Source: Halocatena pleomorpha (GTDB taxonomy: Archaea > Halobacteriota > Halobacteria > Halobacteriales > Haloarculaceae). From it: a stretch of DNA of 64,000 bases. Shown piece after piece: positions 18,595 through 27,314 of the stretch. The DNA lies in assembly GCF_003862495.1 (NCBI RefSeq), contig NZ_RRCH01000031.1:52485-116484 (forward strand), read 5' to 3'. Positions within the stretch are counted from its first letter, which is position 1. Each line of letters begins with the position of its first letter. The position numbers and the translations under genes were made by a program. The notes under the pieces were generated by a model. The model saw only the letters and a program-made list of their open reading frames with translations, was not told the DNA's origin and made no database searches.

Positions 18595-19395
18595 ATGATC
18601 ATGACTACAGGAGTACGAGCACGTCTCGAACGGATTGGCACAGGGGGACGATACGTAATCGTCCCGATGGATCACGGTATCACACTCGGGGCCATCACTG
18701 GTCTCGAACGAATCGAACGGACGATCGACGCGGTCACCAACGGTGGGGCTGACAGCGTCCTCACCCAGAAAGGGATCGCTGAGCGCGTCCATGGCAACGC
18801 AAACGGCGCGGGGTACATCGTTCACCTCAATGGATCGACTGTTTCCGGACCCGATACGAACGACAAACGCATCACGGGGACGGTGAAAGCCGCGCTGCGG
18901 CGCGGTGCTGACGCGGTGTCGATGCATATCAACGTGGGCAGCGACCACGAGCCAAAGCAGATCGAGGATCTCGCGGAGATCACCGAGCGCGCGGCGGAGT
19001 TCGGCCTGCCAGTGTTGGCGATGACCTACGCCCGTGGTCCAGGCGTTGACGAACACGACGCCGACGCGCTCGCTCACGCGGTTCGGCTTGGGGAAGAACT
19101 CGGGGCCGACCTTGTCAAAACGGCCTACAGCGGTGATCCGGGCAGCTTCGAGCAGGTAACCGACGCCACCTCGTTGCCGGTCGTCATCGCCGGTGGAAAG
19201 CCCGATACGGATTACGAATCATTGCAAGCGGTCCGTGGAGCGATGGACGCCGGAGCGGCGGGCGTCTCGATGGGACGCACCGTCTTCCAGCACGACGATC
19301 CCGAGGCCATCACGCGCGCAGTTGTGGATGTCGTTCACGAGGACCGCACCGCAGAGGAAGCGCTGCAACGAGCAGGGCTAACGATCGAAGCGTAA
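18595..19395 (+). CDS. aroA': 2-amino-3,7-dideoxy-D-threo-hept-6-ulosonate (ADTH) synthase
   Basis: 266 residues from the ATG at 18595, 22 bp after trpA; another ATG lies at 18601. Class I aldolase-like barrel: VPMDHGITLGAI near residue 25, HLNGSTVSGPD, VLAMTYARGPG, LVKTAYSGDPGSF (Schiff-base Lys) and VIAGGKPD. In archaea lacking the DAHP route this enzyme makes the precursor for 3-dehydroquinate (first shown for MJ0400). Its partner DHQ synthase II is at 20195, so the window carries both steps next to trpCBA. Haloarchaeal copies are sometimes labelled fructose-bisphosphate aldolase; context favours the shikimate role. Confidence 0.92.
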   Translation: MIMTTGVRARLERIGTGGRYVIVPMDHGITLGAITGLERIERTIDAVTNGGADSVLTQKGIAERVHGNANGAGYIVHLNGSTVSGPDTNDKRITGTVKAALRRGADAVSMHINVGSDHEPKQIEDLAEITERAAEFGLPVLAMTYARGPGVDEHDADALAHAVRLGEELGADLVKTAYSGDPGSFEQVTDATSLPVVIAGGKPDTDYESLQAVRGAMDAGAAGVSMGRTVFQHDDPEAITRAVVDVVHEDRTAEEALQRAGLTIEA

Positions 19396-19410
19396 CTGAT
19401 CCTGGTCAGC

Positions 19411-20094
19411 TCACCGGTATCGATCGAGTGCGCCCGGAAGTTGTGAGACGCCGTCGAGCGTTATCGTCGGTGAATCGATTCCGGCGACCGCGTCGGTCCG
19501 GAGCGATGTGTCGTGTGGCACCCACACTGATTCGAGTCCGGCAGCGTGTGCGCCAGCGACGTCGCATCCGATCGAATCACCGACGTGAACCGCGTCCTGA
19601 GGGCGAGCGTCGAGCGGGGACAGTGCCCGTTCGAACGGCTCCGTGGCCGGCTTCGCAGGCCGCCCCGGCTCGGAAAATACCGTTATGTCGAACGAGTCAT
19701 CGATCCCGAGCGTTTCGAGTTTCGTCTGTTGGGTGTCCCGTCCGCCGTTGGTCACGAGACCGACACGGTATTCTGCTGCGATCGTTTTGAGCGCCGTCCG
19801 TGCTCCCGCCCGAAACCGAACGTCCGTCGGATCCGGCTCCTCGTAGGCGGTGACGAGATCGTCGGCAACGCTCATGGCTCTTTCTTTCTCTTGAGCGAGT
19901 GAACGAAACAGCCGCCGACGGAACTCGTCGGCGCTGTCAGCGTCGATCCCTGTCATCTGGCGACGCATATCGCCCACCCCGAAAAACGGCTCGATCCCGG
20001 CGCGCTCAAACGCACTCGCTAGGCGCTCGTCAGTCGGCCGTAACTGCTCACAGATCGTCCCGTCGAGATCGAACAACACCGTCGTAATCGCCAT
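19411..20094 (-). CDS. HAD-superfamily hydrolase
   Basis: 227 residues with the four HAD motifs: VLFDLDGTI with nucleophile Asp at the N-terminus, LVTNGG (Ser/Thr motif), a Lys in GRPAKPATEPF, and VGDSIGCDVAGA. A helical cap lies between motifs I and II, as in phosphoglycolate-phosphatase-like members. It is probably a small-molecule phosphatase; the substrate is not known. It lies between the two shikimate genes on the opposite strand, convergent with aroA' (16 bp between stops). Confidence 0.88.
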   Translation of the reverse strand: MAITTVLFDLDGTICEQLRPTDERLASAFERAGIEPFFGVGDMRRQMTGIDADSADEFRRRLFRSLAQEKERAMSVADDLVTAYEEPDPTDVRFRAGARTALKTIAAEYRVGLVTNGGRDTQQTKLETLGIDDSFDITVFSEPGRPAKPATEPFERALSPLDARPQDAVHVGDSIGCDVAGAHAAGLESVWVPHDTSLRTDAVAGIDSPTITLDGVSQLPGALDRYR

Positions 20095-20194
20095 TTGTAA
20101 TTCTCTCTTTTCATTATGTAAAAATCTATCGCCGGTGCGTCACGACCAGTCACGATTCACCATGCTCAATAGGGTTCATGTCTACCATCCGGTC

Positions 20195-21367
20195 ATGACA
20201 CGTGCCGTCTGGCTCAAAGCAGACGATGAGGTCGGAGACTGGGAGACCCGACGCAAACGGATCACGATGGGGTTGGAAGCCGGCGTCGACTGGGTGCTCG
20301 TCGAGAAAGAGGACGTAGGACGTGTTCGGGAACTGGGCACAGTAAACGTCGCAGCACTGGATACCGACAGTGCACCCGCGACCGACGCCGAGGGAGAACC
20401 AACTGAGAACGATCGTCCCGACGCACTCGTTGCCGGGAAGAACAGCGAGGGCGATGGAACGCTCGATCTGCCGGGCGAACATTCCGGCTCGGCGGATATT
20501 TCCCTGCTACAGCGGGAAGACGACCCGACAAACGGGGCGTTCGTCCGCATCCGTGGCGAGGAGTACGAAGCGTTCGCGGAAACCGCGGCCGAACACGCCG
20601 AGTACACGATCGTCATCGGTGAGGACTGGACGATCATCCCGCTCGAAAATCTCATCGCCCGCATCGGTGAGGAGACGACGCTCATCGCAGGCGTACAAAC
20701 AGCGGATGAGGCCCAGACGGCCTTCGAGACGCTCGAACAGGGGGCGGATGGCGTATTGCTCGACACCGACGATCCCGACGAGATCCGGCAGACAGTCGAA
20801 GTCCGGGACGCCATCGGGCGCGAGACACTGGATCTCAAACCAGCGAGAGTGACCGATATCGAGCAGATCGGCTCGGCTGATCGGGTGTGTGTCGACACGG
20901 GAAGTCTCTTTGAACACGAGGAAGGGATGCTCGTCGGAAGCATGAGCCGCGGACTGTTTTTCGTTCACGCCGAAACCGCTGACTCGCCCTATGTGGCGTC
21001 TCGTCCGTTCCGCGTGAATGCGGGAGCGGTTCACGCGTATGCCCGAACGCCGGACGGAACCACCAAATACCTCTCGGAACTCGGCAGCGGTGATACGGTG
21101 CAGATCGTCGACACCGAAGGCAACACCCGCGAGGCCGTGGTCGGGCGGGCGAAGATCGAGCGCCGCCCGATGTTTCGTGTTCAGGCCGAAGTCGAGGGTG
21201 ACATGATCGAAACGCTGCTTCAGAACGCAGAAACCATCAAAGTCGCCACGCCCGAGGGCCGAAAATCTGTCACCGATCTCTCTGTGGACGATACGGTGCT
21301 CGTGTATCACGAGGACACCGCGCGCCACTTCGGGGAGGCCGTCGAGGAGACCATCATCGAGAAGTAG
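20195..21367 (+). CDS. aroB': 3-Dehydroquinate synthase II
   Basis: 390 residues from the ATG at 20195; in-frame codons upstream are not family-like. It belongs to the archaeal MJ1249 family and starts MTRAVWLKADDEVGDWE. Recognisable blocks are PLENLIARI, RVNAGAVHAYARTPDG, TKYLSELGSGD and the C-terminal TVLVYHED. It carries out oxidative deamination and cyclisation of ADTH to 3-dehydroquinate using NAD. A linker of about 60 residues rich in Glu/Asp/Gly (positions 60-115) reflects haloarchaeal acidity. Confidence 0.95.
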   Translation: MTRAVWLKADDEVGDWETRRKRITMGLEAGVDWVLVEKEDVGRVRELGTVNVAALDTDSAPATDAEGEPTENDRPDALVAGKNSEGDGTLDLPGEHSGSADISLLQREDDPTNGAFVRIRGEEYEAFAETAAEHAEYTIVIGEDWTIIPLENLIARIGEETTLIAGVQTADEAQTAFETLEQGADGVLLDTDDPDEIRQTVEVRDAIGRETLDLKPARVTDIEQIGSADRVCVDTGSLFEHEEGMLVGSMSRGLFFVHAETADSPYVASRPFRVNAGAVHAYARTPDGTTKYLSELGSGDTVQIVDTEGNTREAVVGRAKIERRPMFRVQAEVEGDMIETLLQNAETIKVATPEGRKSVTDLSVDDTVLVYHEDTARHFGEAVEETIIEK

Positions 21368-21373
21368 TAGAAG

Positions 21374-22183
21374 TTACTCCATATCGATCGAGGCGTCGGC
21401 GGGATCGACTACCTCGCCGGTGTCGGGATCGACGCCTACGCGGTCACAGACATCGCCAAGCGGACACGCCTCAGGATCATCCAAACAGGCGGGTTTTCGA
21501 GCCGTACAGTACTCCCGCCCGAACTGGATGCTGGCGGTGTGCCCGAAGCCACATTTTGCTGCCGGTACCGTTTCTTCGAGCACCGCACGGACGGCGTCGT
21601 GGTCACTATTGGGGGGTGCGATACCGAGCCGTCGGTAGACGCGGTGGACGTGGGTGTCGACCGGGAACACGCCGTCGTGACCGCTGGCGAACAACAACAC
21701 GCAGTCTGCGGTTTTCGGTCCGACGCCCTTCATATCGAGCAGCGCGTCCCGAACGTCGTCGTACGCACCATCCTGCACGAATGAATCGAACGCCGCAGCG
21801 TCGCCGTACTCCTCACACACCCGCGTTGCGATCCGGATGATCGTGTTCGACTTCTGGTTCTGTAGTCCCGCAGAGGAGATGGTTTCCGCTAGTTTCGAGC
21901 GGTCGGCATTCGCAAGCGCGGTGGCGAGACCGCTGTCGCCGTACTGATCCACGAGCGCGTCGTGAGCGGGCTGGCTTGCCGCGTCGCTCGTGTTCTGGCT
22001 GAGGATCGTCCGGATGAGACACTCGAAGGCGTCTTGCCCGCCGTAGGTCTTCTGCCAGTATAGCTCCCCGAGCCGGTCCACGACCGCCGCAGCTGGTGTC
22101 GTTGGGGCGTCGGACTCGAACGCTGGGGATCGGTCCCCATCCGACTGACCACCGCTGATGTTCGTGTGAGGCTCCTCGGTCAT
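21374..22183 (-). CDS. nth: Endonuclease III (DNA glycosylase/AP lyase)
   Basis: 269 residues from the ATG at 22183. After an acidic N-terminal extension of about 35 residues comes the HhH-GPD fold: LIRTILSQNTSD, the helix-hairpin-helix MKGVGPKTADCVLLFA with catalytic Lys, and FPVDTHVHRVYRRLG with catalytic Asp. A C-terminal four-Cys iron-sulfur loop follows, spaced C-x6-C-x6-C-x5-C (YCTARKPAC, then EACPLGDVC), where the textbook form is C-x6-C-x2-C-x5-C. It removes oxidised pyrimidines. It is convergent with aroB' (6 bp). Confidence 0.93.
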   Translation of the reverse strand: MTEEPHTNISGGQSDGDRSPAFESDAPTTPAAAVVDRLGELYWQKTYGGQDAFECLIRTILSQNTSDAASQPAHDALVDQYGDSGLATALANADRSKLAETISSAGLQNQKSNTIIRIATRVCEEYGDAAAFDSFVQDGAYDDVRDALLDMKGVGPKTADCVLLFASGHDGVFPVDTHVHRVYRRLGIAPPNSDHDAVRAVLEETVPAAKCGFGHTASIQFGREYCTARKPACLDDPEACPLGDVCDRVGVDPDTGEVVDPADASIDME

Positions 22184-22212
22184 ACACCCACTCAGAACGG
22201 CAGCCACAAACC

Positions 22213-22665
22213 CTATTCGACCACAAACGTCACGCGCAACTGTGCTCCGGACGCGAGCGCGTCGACCAGCTCCCGGTCCATTTCCGCTGCAGCTGTGTCT
22301 GCACCCACCATCACGGTGCGGTCATCGACGTACTCGCTCGTCCGGAGCACCATACTCCGATCGCTCTCGAACGTGAGATCGGGGTGGCCGTGGCCGGTTA
22401 CCGTCTGTTCGTACTCGCCAGCGGCGAACGTCGCGGTGATGGTCGCTGTCGGCTTTCGACACGCCGTCACGAACGCCGCACTGAAATCGGCCGGCACCCG
22501 GTCAGCCTCAACCGCTACGATACAGTCGCCGGCCGGCGTGAGCCAATCATCGCTCGTCACTTCGAGCGTGCTCGCGTGTTCGGCCGTTACGTGTTCGTGA
22601 CCCTGCGCACGAACGCGCTCCGAACCGAGATCTGATTCAGGGGTCGCGTCTCGATTGCTCATCAT
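22213..22665 (-). CDS. DUF371 family protein
   Basis: About 150 residues; two adjacent ATGs (22665, 22662) are preceded by in-frame GTGs. The body (HEHVTAEHASTLEVTSDDWL, then TPAGDCIVAVEAD) matches the archaeal DUF371 family, found in euryarchaea. The function is unknown. It is predicted to be a soluble, mostly beta protein. It is 29 bp upstream of nth on the same strand, so co-transcription with the repair gene is likely but says nothing firm about function. Confidence 0.8.
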   Translation of the reverse strand: MMSNRDATPESDLGSERVRAQGHEHVTAEHASTLEVTSDDWLTPAGDCIVAVEADRVPADFSAAFVTACRKPTATITATFAAGEYEQTVTGHGHPDLTFESDRSMVLRTSEYVDDRTVMVGADTAAAEMDRELVDALASGAQLRVTFVVE

Positions 22666-22671
22666 CACCAC

Positions 22672-22985
22672 AGCGCATCTCGATCACCTTCATCCGTTCG
22701 TTCCCCCCTCCCCCGAAGACGTTCGAATAGTTTATATGTCATCGTTAAACCGTGCTAGCCGTTACCGGGCTTGAGACAGCCGCGTACAGGGGTTTTACCG
22801 GTTTTTGCTGGAGAAAGGTTTAAGTAGATCGTATCTGTATTGGTTAATACCAGAACGCCGCTAGCGGTTCGAGGGGCATCGTTTGGCGACTAGAATGAAA
22901 CGGAACACTGCTTATTCGACGGTTGTTACCCACGCTCGGCCTCTGCTATCGCTAGCGGCGGTAATGGATAGCACTCAAACCAATC
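22672..22985 (+). promoter_or_regulatory. Promoter and structured leader of the coiled-coil gene
   Basis: 314 bases without a gene. A TATA-like GGTTTAAGTA lies near 22817-22826, giving a predicted start around 22850 and a leader of roughly 135 nt, long for a haloarchaeon. The leader contains a perfect 11-bp inverted repeat: CGCCGCTAGCG at 22856-22866 and CGCTAGCGGCG at 22950-22960, with 83 nt between, ending 25 nt before the ATG. CCGCTAGCGG is also self-complementary. A long-range stem close to the start codon could influence translation. Confidence 0.5.
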
Positions 22986-23876
22986 ATGGCACAGTCAATC
23001 GATAAATCCAAGAACGTAGACCTTACAGACGACGAACTCGAAAACAAATCCAAAGGAGAGTTGATCAAACGTGCAGGTCAACTCCGAGACCGACGTAACG
23101 AGCTTAATCAGAAAGCTTCGGAGCGTGCATCCAAGCGGGACGAGCTGAACGCCAAGACCCGTGAAAAAGTCGATGAAGCCCAGCACCACCGCGAGAAACG
23201 CGACGAACTGAACTCGGACGTTCAAGAGCACAAACAGAAACGAAACGATCTGAACGCAAAGGCGAACGAGCTGTTCTCGAAGGTCGATCAGACCAAATCC
23301 GAACTCGATCTCGACGACGGAGAGAGCTTAGAGCAACTCGAAGAGGAGATCGAACAGCTCGAATTCCGTCAGCAGACGGAAGTACTCTCTTCGGAGGACG
23401 AACGGGAACTCATCGAGAAGATCGAGTCCAAACGCGACCAGTACCAAGAGCGGAAGGAAAAACTCGATCAGGGTGGCGACATCGAGGAGCTCCGCGAGGA
23501 GGCAAAGGAGATCCGTTCGGAAGCGAGCACCCATCACCAGAAAGTGACCGAGCTGGCTGACAAGGCCCAAGAGCATCACAACCAGATGATCGCGGCCTAC
23601 CGGGAAGCCGACGACATCCGTGATGAGGCCGACGAAGCCCACGAACGCTTTGTGGAGGCCCAAGAATCCGCAGACCGCCACCACGAGGATTTCGTTCGGG
23701 TACAAAAGCGCCTGCGCGAACTCGACAAGGAAGAAGAACAAGAGCGTCGGGACGAGCGCGCACAGAAACGCGAGGAAGCGCGCGCGGAAGCCGAAGACAT
23801 CTACCAGAAGTTCAAGGAAGGCGAAACCCTCGATACCGAGGATCTGATGAAACTCCAGAAATCCGGCCTGTTATAA
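22986..23876 (+). CDS. Coiled-coil protein
   Basis: 296 residues, almost entirely charged alpha-helix with heptad repeats. The N-terminal third repeats a KRDELNxK unit (ASKRDELNAKTREK, HREKRDELNSDV, KQKRNDLNAKANEL). The middle is Glu/Lys-rich and the C-terminal third is RRDERAQKREEARAEAEDIY. No membrane span and no ATPase motif. Homologues are widespread in haloarchaea, sometimes mislabelled as phosphoserine phosphatase. It probably forms a long dimeric rod; the partner is unknown. See the leader entry for its unusual 5' region. Confidence 0.85.
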   Translation: MAQSIDKSKNVDLTDDELENKSKGELIKRAGQLRDRRNELNQKASERASKRDELNAKTREKVDEAQHHREKRDELNSDVQEHKQKRNDLNAKANELFSKVDQTKSELDLDDGESLEQLEEEIEQLEFRQQTEVLSSEDERELIEKIESKRDQYQERKEKLDQGGDIEELREEAKEIRSEASTHHQKVTELADKAQEHHNQMIAAYREADDIRDEADEAHERFVEAQESADRHHEDFVRVQKRLRELDKEEEQERRDERAQKREEARAEAEDIYQKFKEGETLDTEDLMKLQKSGLL

Positions 23877-23914
23877 CGCCGATCCGACGCGTCGTGATCG
23901 TTTAGAGACGTTGG

Positions 23915-25006
23915 CTATCGACTCGCACGTTCGTAGTCCGGGAGCCGCAGCGATCGGCTGCTCCCCGTTACGAACGGCAGTTCGACAACCGAGGCGGCAC
24001 AGTCAGCAGGAGTGTCGACGGTCAGTTCCGTCGTGTCGACCGTGAAATCGATGTACGCGAGCGCGATCGGGTCGTCTCTCAACGGGCTTTGGGCCGCCCG
24101 CGTCACCTCACCAACGACAGTGTCCCCAGCACGGACCGACGCGCCCGACGGGGGAACCCCTTCAGGAGCCAGCCCGACGAGTCGTCGGGAGGGCTGGCCG
24201 TGGTTTTCGACGCGCGCGACGACTTCCTGACCGACGTAACAGCCTTTCTCGGAATCGATCGCAGCGTGAACGCCGGCAACATTCGGAATGACGCCCGCAA
24301 GCTCGGTACCGAACAGCGGCGTGCCGGCTTCGAGCGTGAGTGTGTTCCACGTCGTGTAGCCGAAGGGAGCGGCGTTCAGGCCGTGGTTGACGAGCGTATC
24401 GAACGCTCGCTCGGCGTCCGCCGCCTCGCAGATGATCTCGTACCCTTCTTCGCCGGTCAGTCCGTCGCCTGCGATGACGGTGACACCGATATCACCCATC
24501 GTTCCCCGCACGAAGGAAAGCGGTCGCTCAGGGACGCTGGGACCGGTCAACACCGAAGCGACCTTTTCAGTCGCTTTCGGACCGTGGACACCGAACACAA
24601 CGAGATCCGCAGCGAGACGGATCTCCACGTCGTCGATGAACACCTTCGACTGCCACTCCTCGACGAGCGGCTGTGCCCGATCGAACGGGAGGAACAACAG
24701 CAGCCGATCGTTCGCGTTGTACACGTACAGCTCCGTCTCGATCGCGCCTTGGGGATCGAGCACCAGCGCGTAACATCCGACGCCATCGTCGCGTGGCACG
24801 CTGTTCGAAATGACGTTATCGACGTAGCTAATCCGGTCGGCGCCGGTGATCTCGATGATTCCATACCCGCGTTCGATGACGCCGACGACGTTTCGAACCG
24901 CGCGGTGGCTGCGGTCCGGACGACCGTACCCCGCGACGACGCGGGCACCGTTGTGTTCGGTGAACGTCGCGCCGTGGTCTGCGTGGACCGACTCAAGAAC
25001 AGTCAT
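23915..25006 (-). CDS. YgfZ/GcvT-domain protein (folate-binding)
   Basis: 363 residues of the aminomethyltransferase fold. It carries the YgfZ signature KGCYVGQE (residues 254-261) with its Cys, which separates YgfZ-like iron-sulfur maintenance proteins from true glycine-cleavage T-proteins. GEEGYEII and the C-terminal barrel are also seen. No gcvH or gcvP is near. A role in folate-dependent assembly or repair of iron-sulfur enzymes is inferred from the family; older annotations call such proteins aminomethyltransferase. Confidence 0.87.
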   Translation of the reverse strand: MTVLESVHADHGATFTEHNGARVVAGYGRPDRSHRAVRNVVGVIERGYGIIEITGADRISYVDNVISNSVPRDDGVGCYALVLDPQGAIETELYVYNANDRLLLFLPFDRAQPLVEEWQSKVFIDDVEIRLAADLVVFGVHGPKATEKVASVLTGPSVPERPLSFVRGTMGDIGVTVIAGDGLTGEEGYEIICEAADAERAFDTLVNHGLNAAPFGYTTWNTLTLEAGTPLFGTELAGVIPNVAGVHAAIDSEKGCYVGQEVVARVENHGQPSRRLVGLAPEGVPPSGASVRAGDTVVGEVTRAAQSPLRDDPIALAYIDFTVDTTELTVDTPADCAASVVELPFVTGSSRSLRLPDYERASR

Positions 25007-25057
25007 GCTGCAAGATCGATTCCGAACCCAAATGAACGGCCCGATCGAACGCGACGC

Positions 25058-25372
25058 TCAGAGCCAGCCACGGAGGCTGTCGGGCAGGCGTTCTCGTAGA
25101 TGATCAAGTGGTGATTGGGTGTGGTCAGTCTCCTGTTCGTCCGGGATCACGCGATCGACGGGCGTGATCACGAGCTGATCGTCAGTGCGTTCAGCTGCAA
25201 TGAGTCCATCGTCTTTGAGTGACGAAAGCGCCGTTTCGAGAACGTCGATCTCGACATCGACCCGGGAACGAAGTTCGAGGACGGTCATGCCGTCGTCCGA
25301 TCGCTCAACGAGGGTGTCGAGGACAGCGACTTCCGTTTCGTTGCGGGTACGAAACTCCCGCTTCGCTCGCAT
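25058..25372 (-). CDS. Winged-helix protein, haloarchaeal (DUF6432-like)
   Basis: 104 residues from the ATG at 25372; the frame continues upstream but MRAKREFRTRNETEVAVLDT is the family-like start. A winged-helix pattern follows: LDTLVERSDDGMTVLELRSR, then IDVLETALSSLKDDGLI and a beta wing. It is likely a small DNA-binding or signal protein. It lies 51 bp upstream of the YgfZ-like gene on the same strand. The DUF name is from memory and should be taken as tentative. Confidence 0.72.
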   Translation of the reverse strand: MRAKREFRTRNETEVAVLDTLVERSDDGMTVLELRSRVDVEIDVLETALSSLKDDGLIAAERTDDQLVITPVDRVIPDEQETDHTQSPLDHLRERLPDSLRGWL

Positions 25373-25548
25373 GCGTACACGTATTACCGGGTTGCTATTA
25401 ACAGTAGTGTAGGCGATCGATATCCCCCCTTCCTTACTAGTCATATTCTCGATCGACTTCCGATAGAAAGAGAAGGATCAGCGCCTCTATGTATCCAACT
25501 CCGTATCGAGGGGGAGCCTTTATGGATAAAGCGTGACAAAAACCACCA

Positions 25549-26370
25549 ATGGGGCTCAAATGTTCGTTTCTTGGTCATCAGTTCGAGGAGCCCAGACTCG
25601 TTAACGAGCGTGAAGAGCGGGGTGACGACGTTATCGATGTCAAGCGGCGAGTGATGGTCTGCTCTATCTGTGGAGAGCGCCGAGTGCTCGCAGAACGCAA
25701 AGAGATAACGAAACAGACAATTGATGAGAGAGAACACGAGAACACCGAGACACTCGACGACGCGTCCGAAACGATCGACGACTCTGATCTGGAAGCCACC
25801 GAGTCGGACCAGGAACAAACAGACGATCCCGCAGGGATCGATGACACAGACGCAGAATCGTCTGGATTTGCCGGCGTTGATATCGTCGACAGCGACTCGA
25901 CCGAACCGACTGAAGCACCCACAGAAGAACACCGCGACGACGGCGTAATTCTCTCCGAGGATGATACGATATCTCGATCGCCATCGAACTGGTCGACTGA
26001 ATCAGACGACCATCTCGGAGAGTCGTGGCATCCCGCAACGAAGACCCATCCCCACCAGCGGGAAGAACGAGAACTACCGGATGTCATCACCGCTGCGGCG
26101 GACGACGGGGAAATCCTCGCGTCGGCGTCCACTGGAGCGACAGAACGTGATACTGCCAGCCGAATGTCGACAGAGGCGACCACAGACGAGTCCACGACAG
26201 ACACGGAACAGAATTCCTCAGAGTTTAATGAAGAAGTGATATTTTGTTCGACATGTGAGTTTTCGGTCCTCGCGGCGAATTCACCGTTTCGATCCGGAGA
26301 TATCTGTCCACAGTGCCACGACGCGTATCTCACAGACCGTGCGTCGAGTTGTCACCGTTCCAGGGAGTGA
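25549..26370 (+). CDS. Acidic protein with terminal zinc ribbons
   Basis: 273 residues. The N-terminus has a half-ribbon KCSFLGHQF followed by VCSICGERRVL. The C-terminus has CSTCEFSVLAANSPFRSGD, then CPQCHDAYL. Between them are about 170 residues of low-complexity Glu/Asp/Ser/Thr sequence, probably disordered and highly charged. The layout suggests an adapter with two metal-binding ends. Homologues are haloarchaeal, and I do not know the function. A TATA-like element near 25517-25530 and an ATG at 25549 fit a short leader. Confidence 0.75.
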   Translation: MGLKCSFLGHQFEEPRLVNEREERGDDVIDVKRRVMVCSICGERRVLAERKEITKQTIDEREHENTETLDDASETIDDSDLEATESDQEQTDDPAGIDDTDAESSGFAGVDIVDSDSTEPTEAPTEEHRDDGVILSEDDTISRSPSNWSTESDDHLGESWHPATKTHPHQREERELPDVITAAADDGEILASASTGATERDTASRMSTEATTDESTTDTEQNSSEFNEEVIFCSTCEFSVLAANSPFRSGDICPQCHDAYLTDRASSCHRSRE

Positions 26371-26407
26371 ACGGAACGCCTAAACCCATTCTCGTTAACG
26401 TCAATCC

Positions 26408-26797
26408 ATGCGCGAGTATAAGATGCGCCGGGGAGAGCATCTTGAAGATCGTATCCCGGATATGAAAGCTACAGTAGAGGAATATTTCGGCCCCATCACT
26501 GGGACTGAAATGTATAAAAACAGCGAGCTGTACGTCATTGGGGAGCCGGACAACCCGGTGTTCGACCGCATCATTGCCGGACGGCTCGAATTCAGCAGCA
26601 AGAAAGACAAGCTCGTAGTCGAGTTCGAAGAGCGTCCGACCGAAGAGCTCATCGAGGAAGGGAACATCGACGCGGCCCAAGACGCTGTCGCCACGAAAAA
26701 CGAGTTTCTGCTCGAAGCCACTGGTCGGGACGCTAAGAGCCGCCGTGAGTCGATGAAACGAGCGGTCGAAGACAGCGACGAACCGGATCTTTCCTGA
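26408..26797 (+). CDS. DUF5611 family protein
   Basis: 129 residues, starting MREYKMRRGEHLEDRIPDM, with conserved blocks YFGPITGTEMYKNSELYV and KKDKLVVEFEERPTEEL. The family is haloarchaea-wide and of unknown function, with a predicted alpha/beta fold and no metal site. The tail is acidic and polar. It lies 37 bp after the zinc-ribbon gene on the same strand, and the two may share a transcript. Confidence 0.8.
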   Translation: MREYKMRRGEHLEDRIPDMKATVEEYFGPITGTEMYKNSELYVIGEPDNPVFDRIIAGRLEFSSKKDKLVVEFEERPTEELIEEGNIDAAQDAVATKNEFLLEATGRDAKSRRESMKRAVEDSDEPDLS

Positions 26798-26881
26798 CAC
26801 ATCCCCGAAACCGAAGAGGCATCTGGTTCACGCGATCGGATCGAATTGTACAAAAGAGAGAACGGGCATCTTCGCTGAACG

Positions 26882-27250
26882 TCAGTGGCCCAGCTTTTTC
26901 CGACTGATACCGACGCCACTCGGCGCGATGATGAGTTGATCGTCGTCCTTTTGGACGATATCACCGCCAACCTCGTTTGCGACCTGTTTGAGTTCATCAG
27001 TGATGTGCTCCATCGCCCGATCTTTCGTGGAGTGACGCGTGAGGTCAGCGATAACGATATCACCGTCGTAGATGGCGTCTTTGATGACGATCACGTCTTG
27101 TTTGCTACTCAGTTTAGCGACGTGGATGCGCGTATCGGCGTTCATCACCTCTGTTTCGAAATCGTCGAAATCGATTTCGACGTAATCGTCCGTCGTGGGC
27201 TGATGACTATGGCCCCCTCCTTCGCTCAACAGTTTATCCATGAACCCCAT
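26882..27250 (-). CDS. sepF: Cell division protein SepF
   Basis: 122 residues from the ATG at 27250 (the frame is open upstream but unlike the family). The short N-terminus MGFMDKLLSEGG is the kind of amphipathic membrane anchor seen in SepF. After a linker with His/Asp come the SepF core strands: YVEIDFDDFE, IHVAKLSSKQDVIVIKDAIY, DGDIVIADLTRHS, and GGDIVQKDDDQLIIAPSGV at the end. In haloarchaea SepF ties FtsZ to the membrane and is essential for division. It stands alone, with its own upstream TATA-like sequence. Confidence 0.92.
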   Translation of the reverse strand: MGFMDKLLSEGGGHSHQPTTDDYVEIDFDDFETEVMNADTRIHVAKLSSKQDVIVIKDAIYDGDIVIADLTRHSTKDRAMEHITDELKQVANEVGGDIVQKDDDQLIIAPSGVGISRKKLGH

Positions 27251-27314
27251 AAAACGTGGAGTGCTCGGTGAGCGTATAGTTCTTACGCTGGATGCCAGTT
27301 GACGGAGGCGTGCG

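Noticed and set aside
17673..18641. Minus-strand frame of 322 codons over trpA
   Set aside because: Shadow of trpA; no family features, and it crosses three real gene boundaries.
22740..22860. Possible tRNA or small structured RNA
   Set aside because: No cloverleaf could be drawn; the T-loop-like GGTTCGAG at 22866 has no matching acceptor stem.
24089..25099. Plus-strand frame of 336 codons over the YgfZ-like gene
   Set aside because: Antisense shadow of a protein with a clear KGCYVGQE signature.
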